6,399 bases of DNA from an uncultured Holosporaceae bacterium (GCA_903887035.1 CAISOG010000223.1:1-6399), one strand, 5' to 3'; counted from the stretch's first letter, positions 1-5,790 are shown. The notes: generated from the sequence alone by a model not told the origin. Translations and numbers: made by a program.

Positions 1-282
1 CACCAGGACGCGCACGCGGGCGGTGGTGCCCATACTGGTCAGATCCAACGCACTGGCCAGCTCGGCAAACTGATCCTGCCATGCCTGCTCCACCCGTTGC
101 AGCAGGCTGACGCAACCCAGCGGCCAATAGGCCTGTGCCACCAACCAATCCAGCCCGACATCATCGGCAGAAGCCTTCAAGCTGTTGATATTCCATCCAT
201 TTGTGGAAACTCTGGCCAGGGCGGCATTCTGCAAACCCTCAGGCCAGGATGGCAAATTTGAAAAAAAATGAGAATTTTTCAT
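1..282 (-). CDS. COQ9-family ubiquinone biosynthesis protein, N-terminal part (3' end outside window)
   Basis: Reading leftward from ATG at 282, the frame stays open for 94 codons to the window edge. It begins MKNSHFFSNLPSWPEG. The pattern is that of the COQ9 family (TIGR02396, named 'rpsU-divergently transcribed protein'): an early helix with AL..V...GW, then a run of small residues and D.GL, a W-P-L-G turn near residue 55 where relatives have F-P-G, and near the right edge a stretch containing M..TARVRVLV that resembles the family's M..R.R..V segment. In mitochondria COQ9 is a lipid-binding partner of the hydroxylase COQ7 in ubiquinone synthesis; the bacterial members are thought to act similarly, which is inference here. 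It is divergent from rpsU with an 88-bp gap, the arrangement that named the family. No convincing Shine-Dalgarno sequence is visible. The N-terminus is slightly unusual, with a polar lead before the first helix. Confidence 0.82.
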   Translation of the reverse strand, partial: MKNSHFFSNLPSWPEGLQNAALARVSTNGWNINSLKASADDVGLDWLVAQAYWPLGCVSLLQRVEQAWQDQFAELASALDLTSMGTTARVRVLV

Positions 283-301
283 GGCAAACACCGATTAAGA
301 C

Positions 302-330
302 TTCACAAAGGATAAATGTTTTAGTATGAA
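302..330 (+). promoter_or_regulatory. Putative sigma70-type promoter of rpsU
   Basis: TTCACA at 302-307 matches five of six bases of the -35 consensus. TATGAA at 325-330 matches four of six of the -10 consensus. The spacer is exactly 17 nt. Transcription would start near 336-338, about 35 nt upstream of the rpsU start. The site lies inside the rpsU/COQ9 divergent gap, so it may overlap control of the leftward gene. It was found by eye and is not experimentally supported. Confidence 0.4.
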
Positions 331-370
331 CGCTGGTCTAACCCATTATGAAGGTGGAGGATAGGGCTTC

Positions 371-574
371 GTGCTTATTTCTGTACAGGACAACAATGTT
401 GATCAAGCGCTGCGCGTTTTAAAAAAGAAAATGCAGCGTGAAGGTATTTTTCGTGAAATGCGCCAACGGCGCGCTTATGAAAAGCCGTCTGAAAAGCGCA
501 AGCGTGAAACGGCGGAATGCATTCGCCGTCATCGCAAGCTGATGCGCAAACGCTTTGACCGCGACGGCTATTAG
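371..574 (+). CDS. rpsU: 30S ribosomal protein S21
   Basis: This 67-residue protein is full length for bS21. It carries the family hallmarks in order: V.DNNVDQAL near the start, then LKKKMQREG, then the YEKPSEKRKRE segment, and a strongly basic C-terminal helix rich in Arg and Lys ending DRDGY. S21 binds the 30S platform near the anti-Shine-Dalgarno end of 16S rRNA and takes part in initiation. The start codon is GTG at 371: it gives the expected N-terminus, and the next in-frame ATG (431) lies inside the conserved region. A purine-rich stretch at 351-360 includes GGAGG at 356-360, 10 nt before the GTG, so spacing is a little long; AGGG at 363-366 is an alternative. The gene is divergent from a COQ9-family gene and lies upstream of tRNA-Val on the same strand. 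Confidence 0.95.
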   Translation: MLISVQDNNVDQALRVLKKKMQREGIFREMRQRRAYEKPSEKRKRETAECIRRHRKLMRKRFDRDGY

Positions 575-607
575 AACGCTGTTGGCGTTAGGCTGGTCTG
601 GATAGGC

Positions 608-669
608 TTTGGCAACGGCTGTTGGCGGGCGCTGGCCAACCTTGCCAGATTCCCTTTCGCGCTTTTTTT
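608..669 (+). terminator. Possible hairpin and T-tract downstream of rpsU
   Basis: An interrupted inverted repeat sits between rpsU and tRNA-Val. The inner stem is GTTGGC (621-626) with GCCAAC (635-640) around an 8-nt loop. The outer stem is GGCAA (611-615) with TTGCC (642-646), extendable by about three pairs including a wobble. Five unpaired bases lie on the left and one on the right. Seven T residues at 663-669 follow, but 13 nt beyond the extended stem, so this is not a canonical intrinsic terminator. It may instead be a processing structure if rpsU and the tRNA are co-transcribed. Confidence 0.3.
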
Positions 670-700
670 CGCAACGCGACTCAACCAATCCTTTTTGCAT

Positions 701-775
701 GGGTGCTTAGCTCAGCGGTAGAGCACTGCCTTCACACGGCAGGGGCCACAGGTTCGATCCCTGTAGCACCCACCA
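701..775 (+). tRNA. tRNA-Val (anticodon CAC), CCA encoded
   Basis: The cloverleaf folds completely. The acceptor stem GGGTGCT (701-707) pairs with AGCACCC (765-771). The D stem is GCTC/GAGC (710-713 with 721-724). The anticodon stem CTGCC/GGCAG (726-730 with 738-742) encloses the loop TTCACAC, so the anticodon at 733-735 is CAC, which reads the valine codon GTG. A 5-nt variable loop (743-747) is followed by the T stem ACAGG/CCTGT around TTCGATC. The discriminator is A772 and the 3' CCA (773-775) is encoded in the genome. No pseudogene-like mismatch is visible. The gene lies between rpsU and gatA on the same strand. Confidence 0.97.
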
Positions 776-785
776 TGATTCGATT

Positions 786-802
786 CTGACTGTTTCTGTC
801 AG
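786..802 (+). terminator. Weak hairpin after tRNA-Val
   Basis: CTGAC (786-790) and GTCAG (798-802) can form a 5-bp stem around a 7-nt loop, 11 nt beyond the tRNA CCA end. The following sequence is pyrimidine-rich (TTCTCC) but is not a T-tract. A run of seven T lies further on at about 839-845. It could help end or process the tRNA transcript; support is weak. Confidence 0.2.
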
Positions 803-865
803 TTCTCCGACATTCTGAAAGCCCCTCCCCCAACACGGTTTTTTTCATTATTGCCCCAAAGCGGC

Positions 866-894
866 TTGACGATGGCGGGCAGGTTCGCAACACT
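866..894 (+). promoter_or_regulatory. Candidate gatA promoter, possibly giving a leaderless mRNA
   Basis: TTGACG at 866-871 matches five of six bases of the -35 consensus. After a 17-nt spacer comes AACACT at 889-894, a poor -10 match (three of six). A start 7-8 nt further on would fall at 901-902, on the A of the gatA ATG. No Shine-Dalgarno sequence is visible just before that ATG, which fits a leaderless transcript. The weak -10 keeps confidence low. Confidence 0.22.
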
Positions 895-901
895 GTTGGG
901 C

Positions 902-2362
902 ATGAGCGATTTAACCAAACTTTCGATGACGCAGGCCTTGGCCGACCTAAGGGCACGGCGGTTCAGCGTGCCTGAATTGGTGCAGGCGCATGTGCAGGCG
1001 ATGGCGGACAAACGCCACCTGAACGCCTATATCACCGAAACCCCCGAGCTGGCGATGGCGCAGGCGGCGGCCAGCCAGGCCAAATATGACAGCGGTACGC
1101 CTGGGTTGATGGAGGGGGTGCCGATTGCCATGAAGGATTTGTTCTGCACGGCGGGGGTGCGGACAACCGCGGCCAGCAAGATTTTGGAACCGTTTGTGCC
1201 GCCCTATGAATCGACGATCTCGGCCAAATTGCAACAGGCGGGGGCGGTGACGCTGGGCAAGGCCAATTTGGATGAATTCGCCATGGGTTCCACCAACGCG
1301 ACCAGCTATTTTGGGGAGGCGGTTAACCCCTGGCAACGCCGCTCCGCCCCCGAAGTGCGGCTGACCCCTGGCGGTTCCAGCGGTGGATCGGCGGCGGCGG
1401 TGGCGGCTTATATCGCCATGGCGGCAACCGGAACCGATACGGGCGGATCCATCCGTCAGCCAGCGGCCTTTTGCGGCCTGGCGGGCATTAAGCCGACCTA
1501 TGGCCGTTGCAGCCGTTGGGGCACCATCGCCTTTGCCTCTAGCCTGGATCAGGCGGGGGTGTTGGCGCGCAACGTGGCCGATTGCGCCCTGATGTTACAG
1601 GCGATGGCGGGCTTTGATGCCAAGGATTCCACCTCAGTCGATCTGGCTGTGCCGAATTTCTCAGAAAAGCTTGGGACGTCGCTGCGCGGGCTGCGGATCG
1701 GTATCCCCCAACAGTACGATATTGACGGGCTGAACCCTGAATGCCGCCAGTTTTGGCAGCAGGGGCAGGAATGGTTGCGGGCGGCGGGCGCGGAGATTGT
1801 GCCGGTGCAACTGCCCCATACCAGCGCGGCGATGGCGGTGTACTATGTGATTGCGCCGGCGGAGGCCTCCAGCAATTTGTCGCGCTATGATGGCGTGCGC
1901 TTTGGCTTTCGTGCGGCGGGCAATTCCCTGCATGAGATGTACGAAAACACCCGTGGCCAGGGCTTCGGGCGGGAGGTGAAGCGGCGCATCCTGATCGGCA
2001 CCTATGTGCTGTCGGCGGGCTATTACGATGCCTATTACACCAAGGCGCAACGGGTGCGGGCGCTGATTGCCGAAGATTTCCGTCAGGCGTTTGAGCAGGT
2101 TGATGTGCTGCTGGCTCCGACCGCGCCGACGGCGGCCTTTGGGCTGGAGGAAACCCTGTCGCCGATTGAGATGTATCAGAATGATGTCTTCACCATTCCC
2201 GCCAGCCTAGCCGGCCTGCCCGCCATGTCGGTGCCAGTGGGGCTGAACGCCGACAGCCTGCCGATGGGGCTGCAAATTATTGGTCGCCCATTCGATGAGG
2301 TCACGGTGTTGCAGGTTGCCAGCGGGCTGGAGATTCAGGCGGCATTCACCGCCACGGCCTAA
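902..2362 (+). CDS. gatA: Asp-tRNA(Asn)/Glu-tRNA(Gln) amidotransferase subunit A (GatA)
   Basis: GatA releases ammonia from glutamine for the GatB site that amidates mischarged Glu-tRNA(Gln) or Asp-tRNA(Asn). The 486-residue product has the amidase-signature Ser-cisSer-Lys triad: Lys78 in IAMKDLF, cis-Ser159 in PGGSSGGSAAA and nucleophile Ser183 in TDTGGSIRQPA, with the usual 24-residue spacing between the serines. GatA-specific segments separate it from general amidases: DEFAMGSTNATS, IKPTYGRCSRWG, SSNLSRYDGVRFG, and GFGREVKRRILIGTY followed by SAGYYDAYY. ATG 902 (MSDLTKL) is preferred because it matches the usual GatA N-terminus; TTG 851 and ATG 872 would add atypical residues. The C-terminus ends AAFTATA, a few residues shorter than the tail I expect in alphaproteobacterial relatives. 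Neither gatC nor gatB is adjacent. The reading frame is intact. Confidence 0.93.
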   Translation: MSDLTKLSMTQALADLRARRFSVPELVQAHVQAMADKRHLNAYITETPELAMAQAAASQAKYDSGTPGLMEGVPIAMKDLFCTAGVRTTAASKILEPFVPPYESTISAKLQQAGAVTLGKANLDEFAMGSTNATSYFGEAVNPWQRRSAPEVRLTPGGSSGGSAAAVAAYIAMAATGTDTGGSIRQPAAFCGLAGIKPTYGRCSRWGTIAFASSLDQAGVLARNVADCALMLQAMAGFDAKDSTSVDLAVPNFSEKLGTSLRGLRIGIPQQYDIDGLNPECRQFWQQGQEWLRAAGAEIVPVQLPHTSAAMAVYYVIAPAEASSNLSRYDGVRFGFRAAGNSLHEMYENTRGQGFGREVKRRILIGTYVLSAGYYDAYYTKAQRVRALIAEDFRQAFEQVDVLLAPTAPTAAFGLEETLSPIEMYQNDVFTIPASLAGLPAMSVPVGLNADSLPMGLQIIGRPFDEVTVLQVASGLEIQAAFTATA

Positions 2363-2375
2363 CAGCCTGGTTGAT

Positions 2376-2394
2376 GGGGGGGGGATGACTCCCC
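2376..2394 (+). other. Nine-G homopolymer with small hairpin after gatA
   Basis: Nine consecutive G residues (2376-2384) begin 14 nt after the gatA stop. The last four, with the next A, can pair with TCCCC (2390-2394) around a TGAC loop, a 5-bp hairpin. No T-tract follows, so it is a weak terminator candidate for gatA. Poly-G runs of this length are prone to length change in replication and in sequencing. Confidence 0.35.
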
Positions 2395-2412
2395 TGCCCT
2401 AGCTGCTTTATC

Positions 2413-2468
2413 AAAAAAATCAGCCTTTCACCACCAGGCATAACCTTGAGGAACAGCGGTGAAAGGCT
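2413..2468 (-). terminator. Intrinsic terminator of the reverse-strand FlaG-like gene
   Basis: AGCCTTTCACC (2422-2432) and GGTGAAAGGCT (2458-2468) form a perfect 11-bp stem around a 25-nt loop. On the reverse strand the stem is followed by GA and then seven T (complement of the A-run 2413-2419), as expected of a Rho-independent terminator for transcription moving leftward. It begins 29 nt past the stop codon of the gene at 2497-2832. The long loop is atypical, though a short CCT/AGG pairing may form within it. On the forward strand the stem lacks a following T-tract, so it is less likely to serve gatA. Confidence 0.65.
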
Positions 2469-2496
2469 TGGGTCAGAATTGATGCTTCACAGCCTG

Positions 2497-2832
2497 CTAT
2501 TTCGGCTCTGGATCGGCGGGTCGATAGTTGGCTATGCTGGCGGCACGTTCCCGCAGGGTTGCGCTGTCGGGAATTTGCAACTCTGGCGCCCCGCTTTTGG
2601 CGTTCAAAAACTCCATCACTATCTGCCCCGTTAGGGTGTCATAATGATAGTCTGGGGATGGATAGCCTGGCGCAATTTGCTTAGGCGTTGTCTGCTCATT
2701 GCCCAAAACCAGCGCAGGTGGCGAAGCCCCCTCTTTCTGGGCTGGTGCTGCGGGGGAAGGATTCTGCCCCTGAGCTATTGGCCTTGGTGGCGACAAAGCG
2801 GTCAATCCGCTTACTGGTGGCAATGCAATCAT
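2497..2832 (-). CDS. Small Pro/Ala-rich protein with FlaG-like C-terminal motif
   Basis: This 111-residue protein has two parts. Residues 1-60 are rich in Pro, Ala, Ser and Gln and look disordered. Residues 62-93 fit the pattern of the FlaG family in spacing: an aromatic start (Y62), D65, T68-G69, hydrophobic I71-V72, a turn at N77 and S80-G81, then Q86-I87-P88 before a short helix. FlaG proteins are small flagellum-associated proteins, usually near flagellin genes and linked to filament length; no flagellar gene is visible here, so function is unproven. There is no signal peptide or membrane segment. The gene is well supported: GGAGG (reverse strand, 2839-2843) lies 6 nt before the ATG, and a strong hairpin terminator lies beyond the TAG stop. 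It is convergent with gatA and appears monocistronic. The long forward-strand frame opposite it lacks comparable signals. Confidence 0.72.
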   Translation of the reverse strand: MIALPPVSGLTALSPPRPIAQGQNPSPAAPAQKEGASPPALVLGNEQTTPKQIAPGYPSPDYHYDTLTGQIVMEFLNAKSGAPELQIPDSATLRERAASIANYRPADPEPK

Positions 2833-2848
2833 AACGCTCCTCCCTTAA

Positions 2849-3094
2849 CGACCAAAAGTAACCAATCGAAACACCTGAAGCTATATTCAACTATAAATAC
2901 ATATTATTGTAGGTTGGTTAATTTTACGGGTGATATGGTCGCAAGATTGAATTTTTTTGCACACAAAAGAATACTCATTAAAAATATAGCTTACAGAGGA
3001 AAACGAACAAATCTTCTGCTTACAAATTCTCTGTGATTAAAAAATAATTCAGATTTCTTTGTTATTGTAAAAAGATGTTTTAATGGAGACATAC
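2849..3094. other. AT-rich intergenic region with candidate promoters
   Basis: This gap separates the reverse-strand FlaG-like gene from the forward gene at 3095, so it should hold divergent promoters. Counting 2881-3060 gives 49 G or C in 180 bases, 27%, against about 67% in a sampled part of gatA. One forward candidate is TTGAAT (2947-2952), 17 nt, AATACT (2970-2975), four of six matches in each box. A second is TTACAA (3020-3025) with AATAAT (3043-3048), whose -35 is poor. An 8-bp inverted repeat with one wobble pair (2991-2998 with 3029-3036) spans a 30-nt loop. No convincing gene was found here on either strand. Confidence 0.5.
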
Positions 3095-3475
3095 ATGACT
3101 GACTACAGCCTTTATAATGTTCATGGTCAAAATGAATCCATCAAAACATTGACCAAAATCCTGCAAAATATGGATGAAAAGTCCGGCCTGTATTATTGGA
3201 ACGTGGTGTATTATGCAGAAAATGGCGATATGATGATCTTGGTGGAAAACAACAGCCAGGCCTATTTTTTAATCTATCGTTTGGCGATTACCAACCAGTT
3301 GGATGACCATTTGGGGCTGGCCGCGTGGCGTGAAACGATGTTGGAATCGCCCAGCAAGGCACGGCTAAAAAAAATGATTGCCGATTTGCATGGCAGCTCT
3401 GATAGCATTAGCACGCTGATCAAGGCGGTTGATGCGGCAAAGCCAAAACTGCATCTGATTACCGATCCAACCTAA
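3095..3475 (+). CDS. Hypothetical protein, 126 residues, unrecognised
   Basis: I do not recognise this protein. The start at 3095 is chosen because GGAG at 3085-3088 lies 6 nt before it; the in-frame ATG at 3083 overlaps that site and lacks one of its own. The product is soluble, with no signal peptide or membrane helix. Residues about 13-28 look helical (ESIKTLTKILQNMDEK). A probable beta-rich core follows (LYYWNVVYYAENGDMMILVE, then AYFLIYRLA). The C-terminal half looks helical and Lys/Arg-containing (SPSKARLKKMIADL, then a segment ending in KPKLHLITDPT). The sandwich layout suggests a small alpha/beta domain, but no family is assigned. GC over 3121-3480 is about 45%, lower than neighbouring genes, with many AT-ending codons early on. 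It lies 82 bp before the response regulator on the same strand, so it could share its transcript. Confidence 0.8.
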   Translation: MTDYSLYNVHGQNESIKTLTKILQNMDEKSGLYYWNVVYYAENGDMMILVENNSQAYFLIYRLAITNQLDDHLGLAAWRETMLESPSKARLKKMIADLHGSSDSISTLIKAVDAAKPKLHLITDPT

Positions 3476-3557
3476 GGCGGCAAAATCCCATGGAATTTTA
3501 CCAACGCGGCAAACTCAGGCGGATGACAACCATCGCCAAATACGGCATAACAGCTAA

Positions 3558-4319
3558 ATGGATGCTGCCCTTTCCGATGCTGTCCGTTGGCCCCATGTTT
3601 TGGTGGTGGATGATGACGACCGCCTGCGCGCCCTGTTGAGTCAATTGCTGCAACAATCGGGATTCTGGGTGACGGAGGCTGCCAACGCCGACCAAGCCCA
3701 CCTGCTGCGTCGCTATTTTGCTTTTGACCTGGCGGTGGTCGACGTCATGATGCCCGGCAAAGATGGCCTAAGCCTGACCGCCGAATGGCATACCGCCGCC
3801 GCCAATGATTTGGATAATTTAGCGGATCTGCCCGTGCTGCTGCTGACCGCGCTGGGTGAGGCTGGCGATCGTGTGCGCGGCTTGCAGGCGGGAGCTGAGG
3901 ATTATTTGGTTAAGCCTTTTGAGCCCGAAGAGCTGGTATTGCGCCTTAAAGCCTTGCACCGCCGCAACCAACAACAGCCGCTATCGGCGCCAACTGTTAC
4001 CCCTATCACCGCTGTTCCCGCCAGGGTGCGATTCGGTCGATTCACGGTCGATACCGCGACGGGCATGGTGCGCCAAGATGGCCAGCTGCTAAGCCTGACC
4101 GCGGCCGAGCAATCCTTGCTGCAAAAACTGGCGTCTAGCCCCAATCAGGCTGTCAGCCGTGACGCCCTGCAACCGGCGGGATCATCCCCCCTTTCCCGCG
4201 CGGTCGATGTGCTGGTAACCCGCCTGCGCAAACGGTTAGAGCCCGATCCAAGCCGCCCTATATACCTGCAAACCGTGCATGGCGCCGGCTATCGGTTGCA
4301 AACGGAGGGCGTGGCATGA
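3558..4319 (+). CDS. OmpR-family response regulator (receiver plus winged helix)
   Basis: The 253-residue product is a cytoplasmic two-component transcription factor. The receiver spans about residues 12-135: acidic cluster DDDD at 18-21, phosphoacceptor Asp62 in VVDVMMPGKDG, Thr97 in LLLTA and Lys119 in LVKPFEPEE. A Gln/Pro/Thr-rich linker (about 137-155) leads to an OmpR/PhoB winged-helix DNA-binding domain (about 156-250) with the family's SRAVDVLVTRLRKRLE helix and the YLQTVHGAGYRL wing. The region between the phosphoacceptor and Thr97 carries a small insertion (TAAANDLDNLAD) compared with typical OmpR proteins. ATG 3558 follows directly after an in-frame TAA at 3555, so translation cannot start further upstream in this frame; no clear Shine-Dalgarno sequence precedes it. 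Its stop overlaps the kinase start as ATGA, implying translational coupling. The regulon is unknown. Confidence 0.93.
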   Translation: MDAALSDAVRWPHVLVVDDDDRLRALLSQLLQQSGFWVTEAANADQAHLLRRYFAFDLAVVDVMMPGKDGLSLTAEWHTAAANDLDNLADLPVLLLTALGEAGDRVRGLQAGAEDYLVKPFEPEELVLRLKALHRRNQQQPLSAPTVTPITAVPARVRFGRFTVDTATGMVRQDGQLLSLTAAEQSLLQKLASSPNQAVSRDALQPAGSSPLSRAVDVLVTRLRKRLEPDPSRPIYLQTVHGAGYRLQTEGVA

Positions 4320-5677
4320 GAATGCCGCGTCGCCTATTGCGTCGATTGCGGTTTTTTATCCATTCCAAATGGCCGCGCCGACACGATCTTTTGCCCAAAA
4401 GCCTGTTTGGCAGAAGCTTTTTGATCATCGTGGCGCCGATGGCCGTCCTGCAACTGGTGCTGGCCTTTGTGTTCTATGAGCGGCACTGGGAAACCGTCAC
4501 CCGCCGCCTGACCAACGCCCTGGCCAATGAGGTGCGGGTGATAACCGTGCTGATGGCGGGTCAGGCCAATACCGATTACATTCCACGCCAGGTGCAGTCG
4601 CTGGCGGGCGTTATGGAAATGCAGCTCAGCCTGTCGGCGGGTGGTGAGCTGGCGATCAATCAATCCTATAACAAAACCGAACGGCTGTTAGAAAAAGCCC
4701 TGCACGAAACCCTGCTGTACCCCCTGCATATTGAAATTAATCGCGACGCCAAACAGCTGAACATCTGGATTCCGTGGGGCGAACGGGTGTTGCAGGTGCA
4801 GGTCAATCAGGAACGGGTGCTCAGCTCGACCACCTACATCTTTATCCTGTGGATGGTTGGCACGGCGGTGCTGGTGGTTACCATTTCGGTGCTGTTTATG
4901 CGCAACCAGGTTAAGCCGCTTAAACAGCTGGCCAAAGTGGCCGATGATGTCGGCCGTGGCATTGATTTGCCCGCTCTGCGCCCCAGTGGCGCGTTAGAGG
5001 TGCGGCAGGTGACGGTGGCCTTTAACCGCATGCGTGACCGACTGCAACGTCAGGTGACAGGGCGGATGGAAATTCTACGCAACGTCAGCCATGACCTGCG
5101 AACACCTCTGACCCGCATGCGCCTTATCATTGCTGGCCTGCCAGCTGGACAGATGCAGGATGATTTGCGGCAAGAACTCAGTGAAATGAATCAGATGATC
5201 GAAGGCTATTTGGCTTTTGTGCGCGGTGATGCAGAGGAAACGCTGCAAACCATTTCCCTTAACGAATGGCTGCAGGAAATGGCACACTCCTTTAGCCTGC
5301 CCGATCGGATGATTAAGGTGCGCCAGCCCAGACAATCGGTTCAATTTTCTATCCGACCACAGGCGGTTCGTCGCGCCGTCGGCAACCTGCTGACCAATGC
5401 CATGCGCTATGGGCAACAGGTACGGCTGAGCGCGCAGGTCAAAAGCGATGAGGTCTGGATTGTGGTGGAGGATGATGGACCCGGCATCCCCGCTGATCAG
5501 CGCGCCAGCGTGTTCAGGCCGTTTCAACGGTTGGAGCCCAGTCGTAATCAGGCGACGGGCGGTTATGGCCTGGGCATGACCATCGCCCTCGACCTAATAC
5601 GTCAGCACGGCGGCGATATCCTGCTAAGCGAATCGGTGCTTGGTGGTCTAAAGGCCACCATTAAGCTGCCGCGATAA
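4316..5677 (+). CDS. EnvZ-like membrane sensor histidine kinase
   Basis: The 453-residue kinase should phosphorylate the regulator encoded just upstream. After a strongly basic N-terminus (1-33), TM1 spans about 34-54 and TM2 about 173-195, framing a periplasmic sensor domain of about 118 residues. A HAMP domain (about 196-248) contains NQVKPLKQLAKVADDVGRG. The dimerisation/phosphotransfer helix has His259 in NVSHDLRTPLTRMRL. The ATPase domain has an N box with Asn361 (GNLLTNAMRYG), a G1 box DDGPGI (386-391) and a G2 box GGYGLGM (415-421), so all catalytic motifs are intact. The segment SLFGRSFLIIVAPM followed by FYERHWETVTRRL is typical of alphaproteobacterial OmpR/EnvZ-type kinases. ATG 4316 overlaps the regulator's TGA, which fixes the start. 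The signal is not deducible; osmotic or envelope sensing is only a guess by analogy with EnvZ. Confidence 0.93.
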   Translation: MRMPRRLLRRLRFFIHSKWPRRHDLLPKSLFGRSFLIIVAPMAVLQLVLAFVFYERHWETVTRRLTNALANEVRVITVLMAGQANTDYIPRQVQSLAGVMEMQLSLSAGGELAINQSYNKTERLLEKALHETLLYPLHIEINRDAKQLNIWIPWGERVLQVQVNQERVLSSTTYIFILWMVGTAVLVVTISVLFMRNQVKPLKQLAKVADDVGRGIDLPALRPSGALEVRQVTVAFNRMRDRLQRQVTGRMEILRNVSHDLRTPLTRMRLIIAGLPAGQMQDDLRQELSEMNQMIEGYLAFVRGDAEETLQTISLNEWLQEMAHSFSLPDRMIKVRQPRQSVQFSIRPQAVRRAVGNLLTNAMRYGQQVRLSAQVKSDEVWIVVEDDGPGIPADQRASVFRPFQRLEPSRNQATGGYGLGMTIALDLIRQHGGDILLSESVLGGLKATIKLPR

Positions 5678-5790
5678 TGGATTTCAACAGAGAACATGGG
5701 CTGATATCTACAAAACATCTATGATGTAGCGAGATTTTCGTGCAAAGCACAACCATCCATCAGGGCTGACAGCGATTGTGAATCTACGAA
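5678..5790. other. Convergent intergenic gap between the kinase gene and rplQ
   Basis: Both the kinase gene and rplQ end into this 113-bp gap. Only weak hairpins are visible: ACATC/GATGT (5715-5719 with 5723-5727) around TAT, and GTGC/GCAC around AAA near 5741-5751. None has a proper T-tract on the appropriate strand. Termination here may therefore depend on Rho or lie elsewhere. No gene is supported. Confidence 0.35.

Noticed and set aside
419..700. Reverse-strand frame of 93 codons across rpsU
   Set aside because: It is antisense to rpsU and the following spacer, lacks a ribosome-binding site and resembles no protein; rpsU is certain.
701..775. tRNA-Val as an integration site for a mobile element
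   Set aside because: No integrase follows, and no second copy of the tRNA 3' end was noticed in the window; the adjacent gene is housekeeping gatA.
732..956. Reverse-strand frame of 74 codons ending ATGIEPVAPAV
   Set aside because: Its C-terminal end is the antisense translation of the tRNA-Val T arm and anticodon arm; this 'ATGIEPV' type of product is a familiar annotation artefact. The rest overlaps gatA.
947..1336. Long reverse-strand frames within gatA, also at 1661-2050
   Set aside because: They are shadows in GC-rich coding DNA; His/Arg-rich products with no family resemblance.
2446..2634. Forward frame of 62 codons after gatA
   Set aside because: It lies over the terminator hairpin and antisense to the end of the FlaG-like gene, with no start signal.
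2644..3036. Forward frame of 130 codons
   Set aside because: The first half is antisense to the FlaG-like gene, which has a strong ribosome-binding site and terminator; the second half is translated AT-rich spacer. The product is Trp-rich and implausible.
5075..5527. Reverse-strand frame of 150 codons within the kinase gene
   Set aside because: It is antisense to the kinase catalytic region with no ribosome-binding site or recognisable domain.
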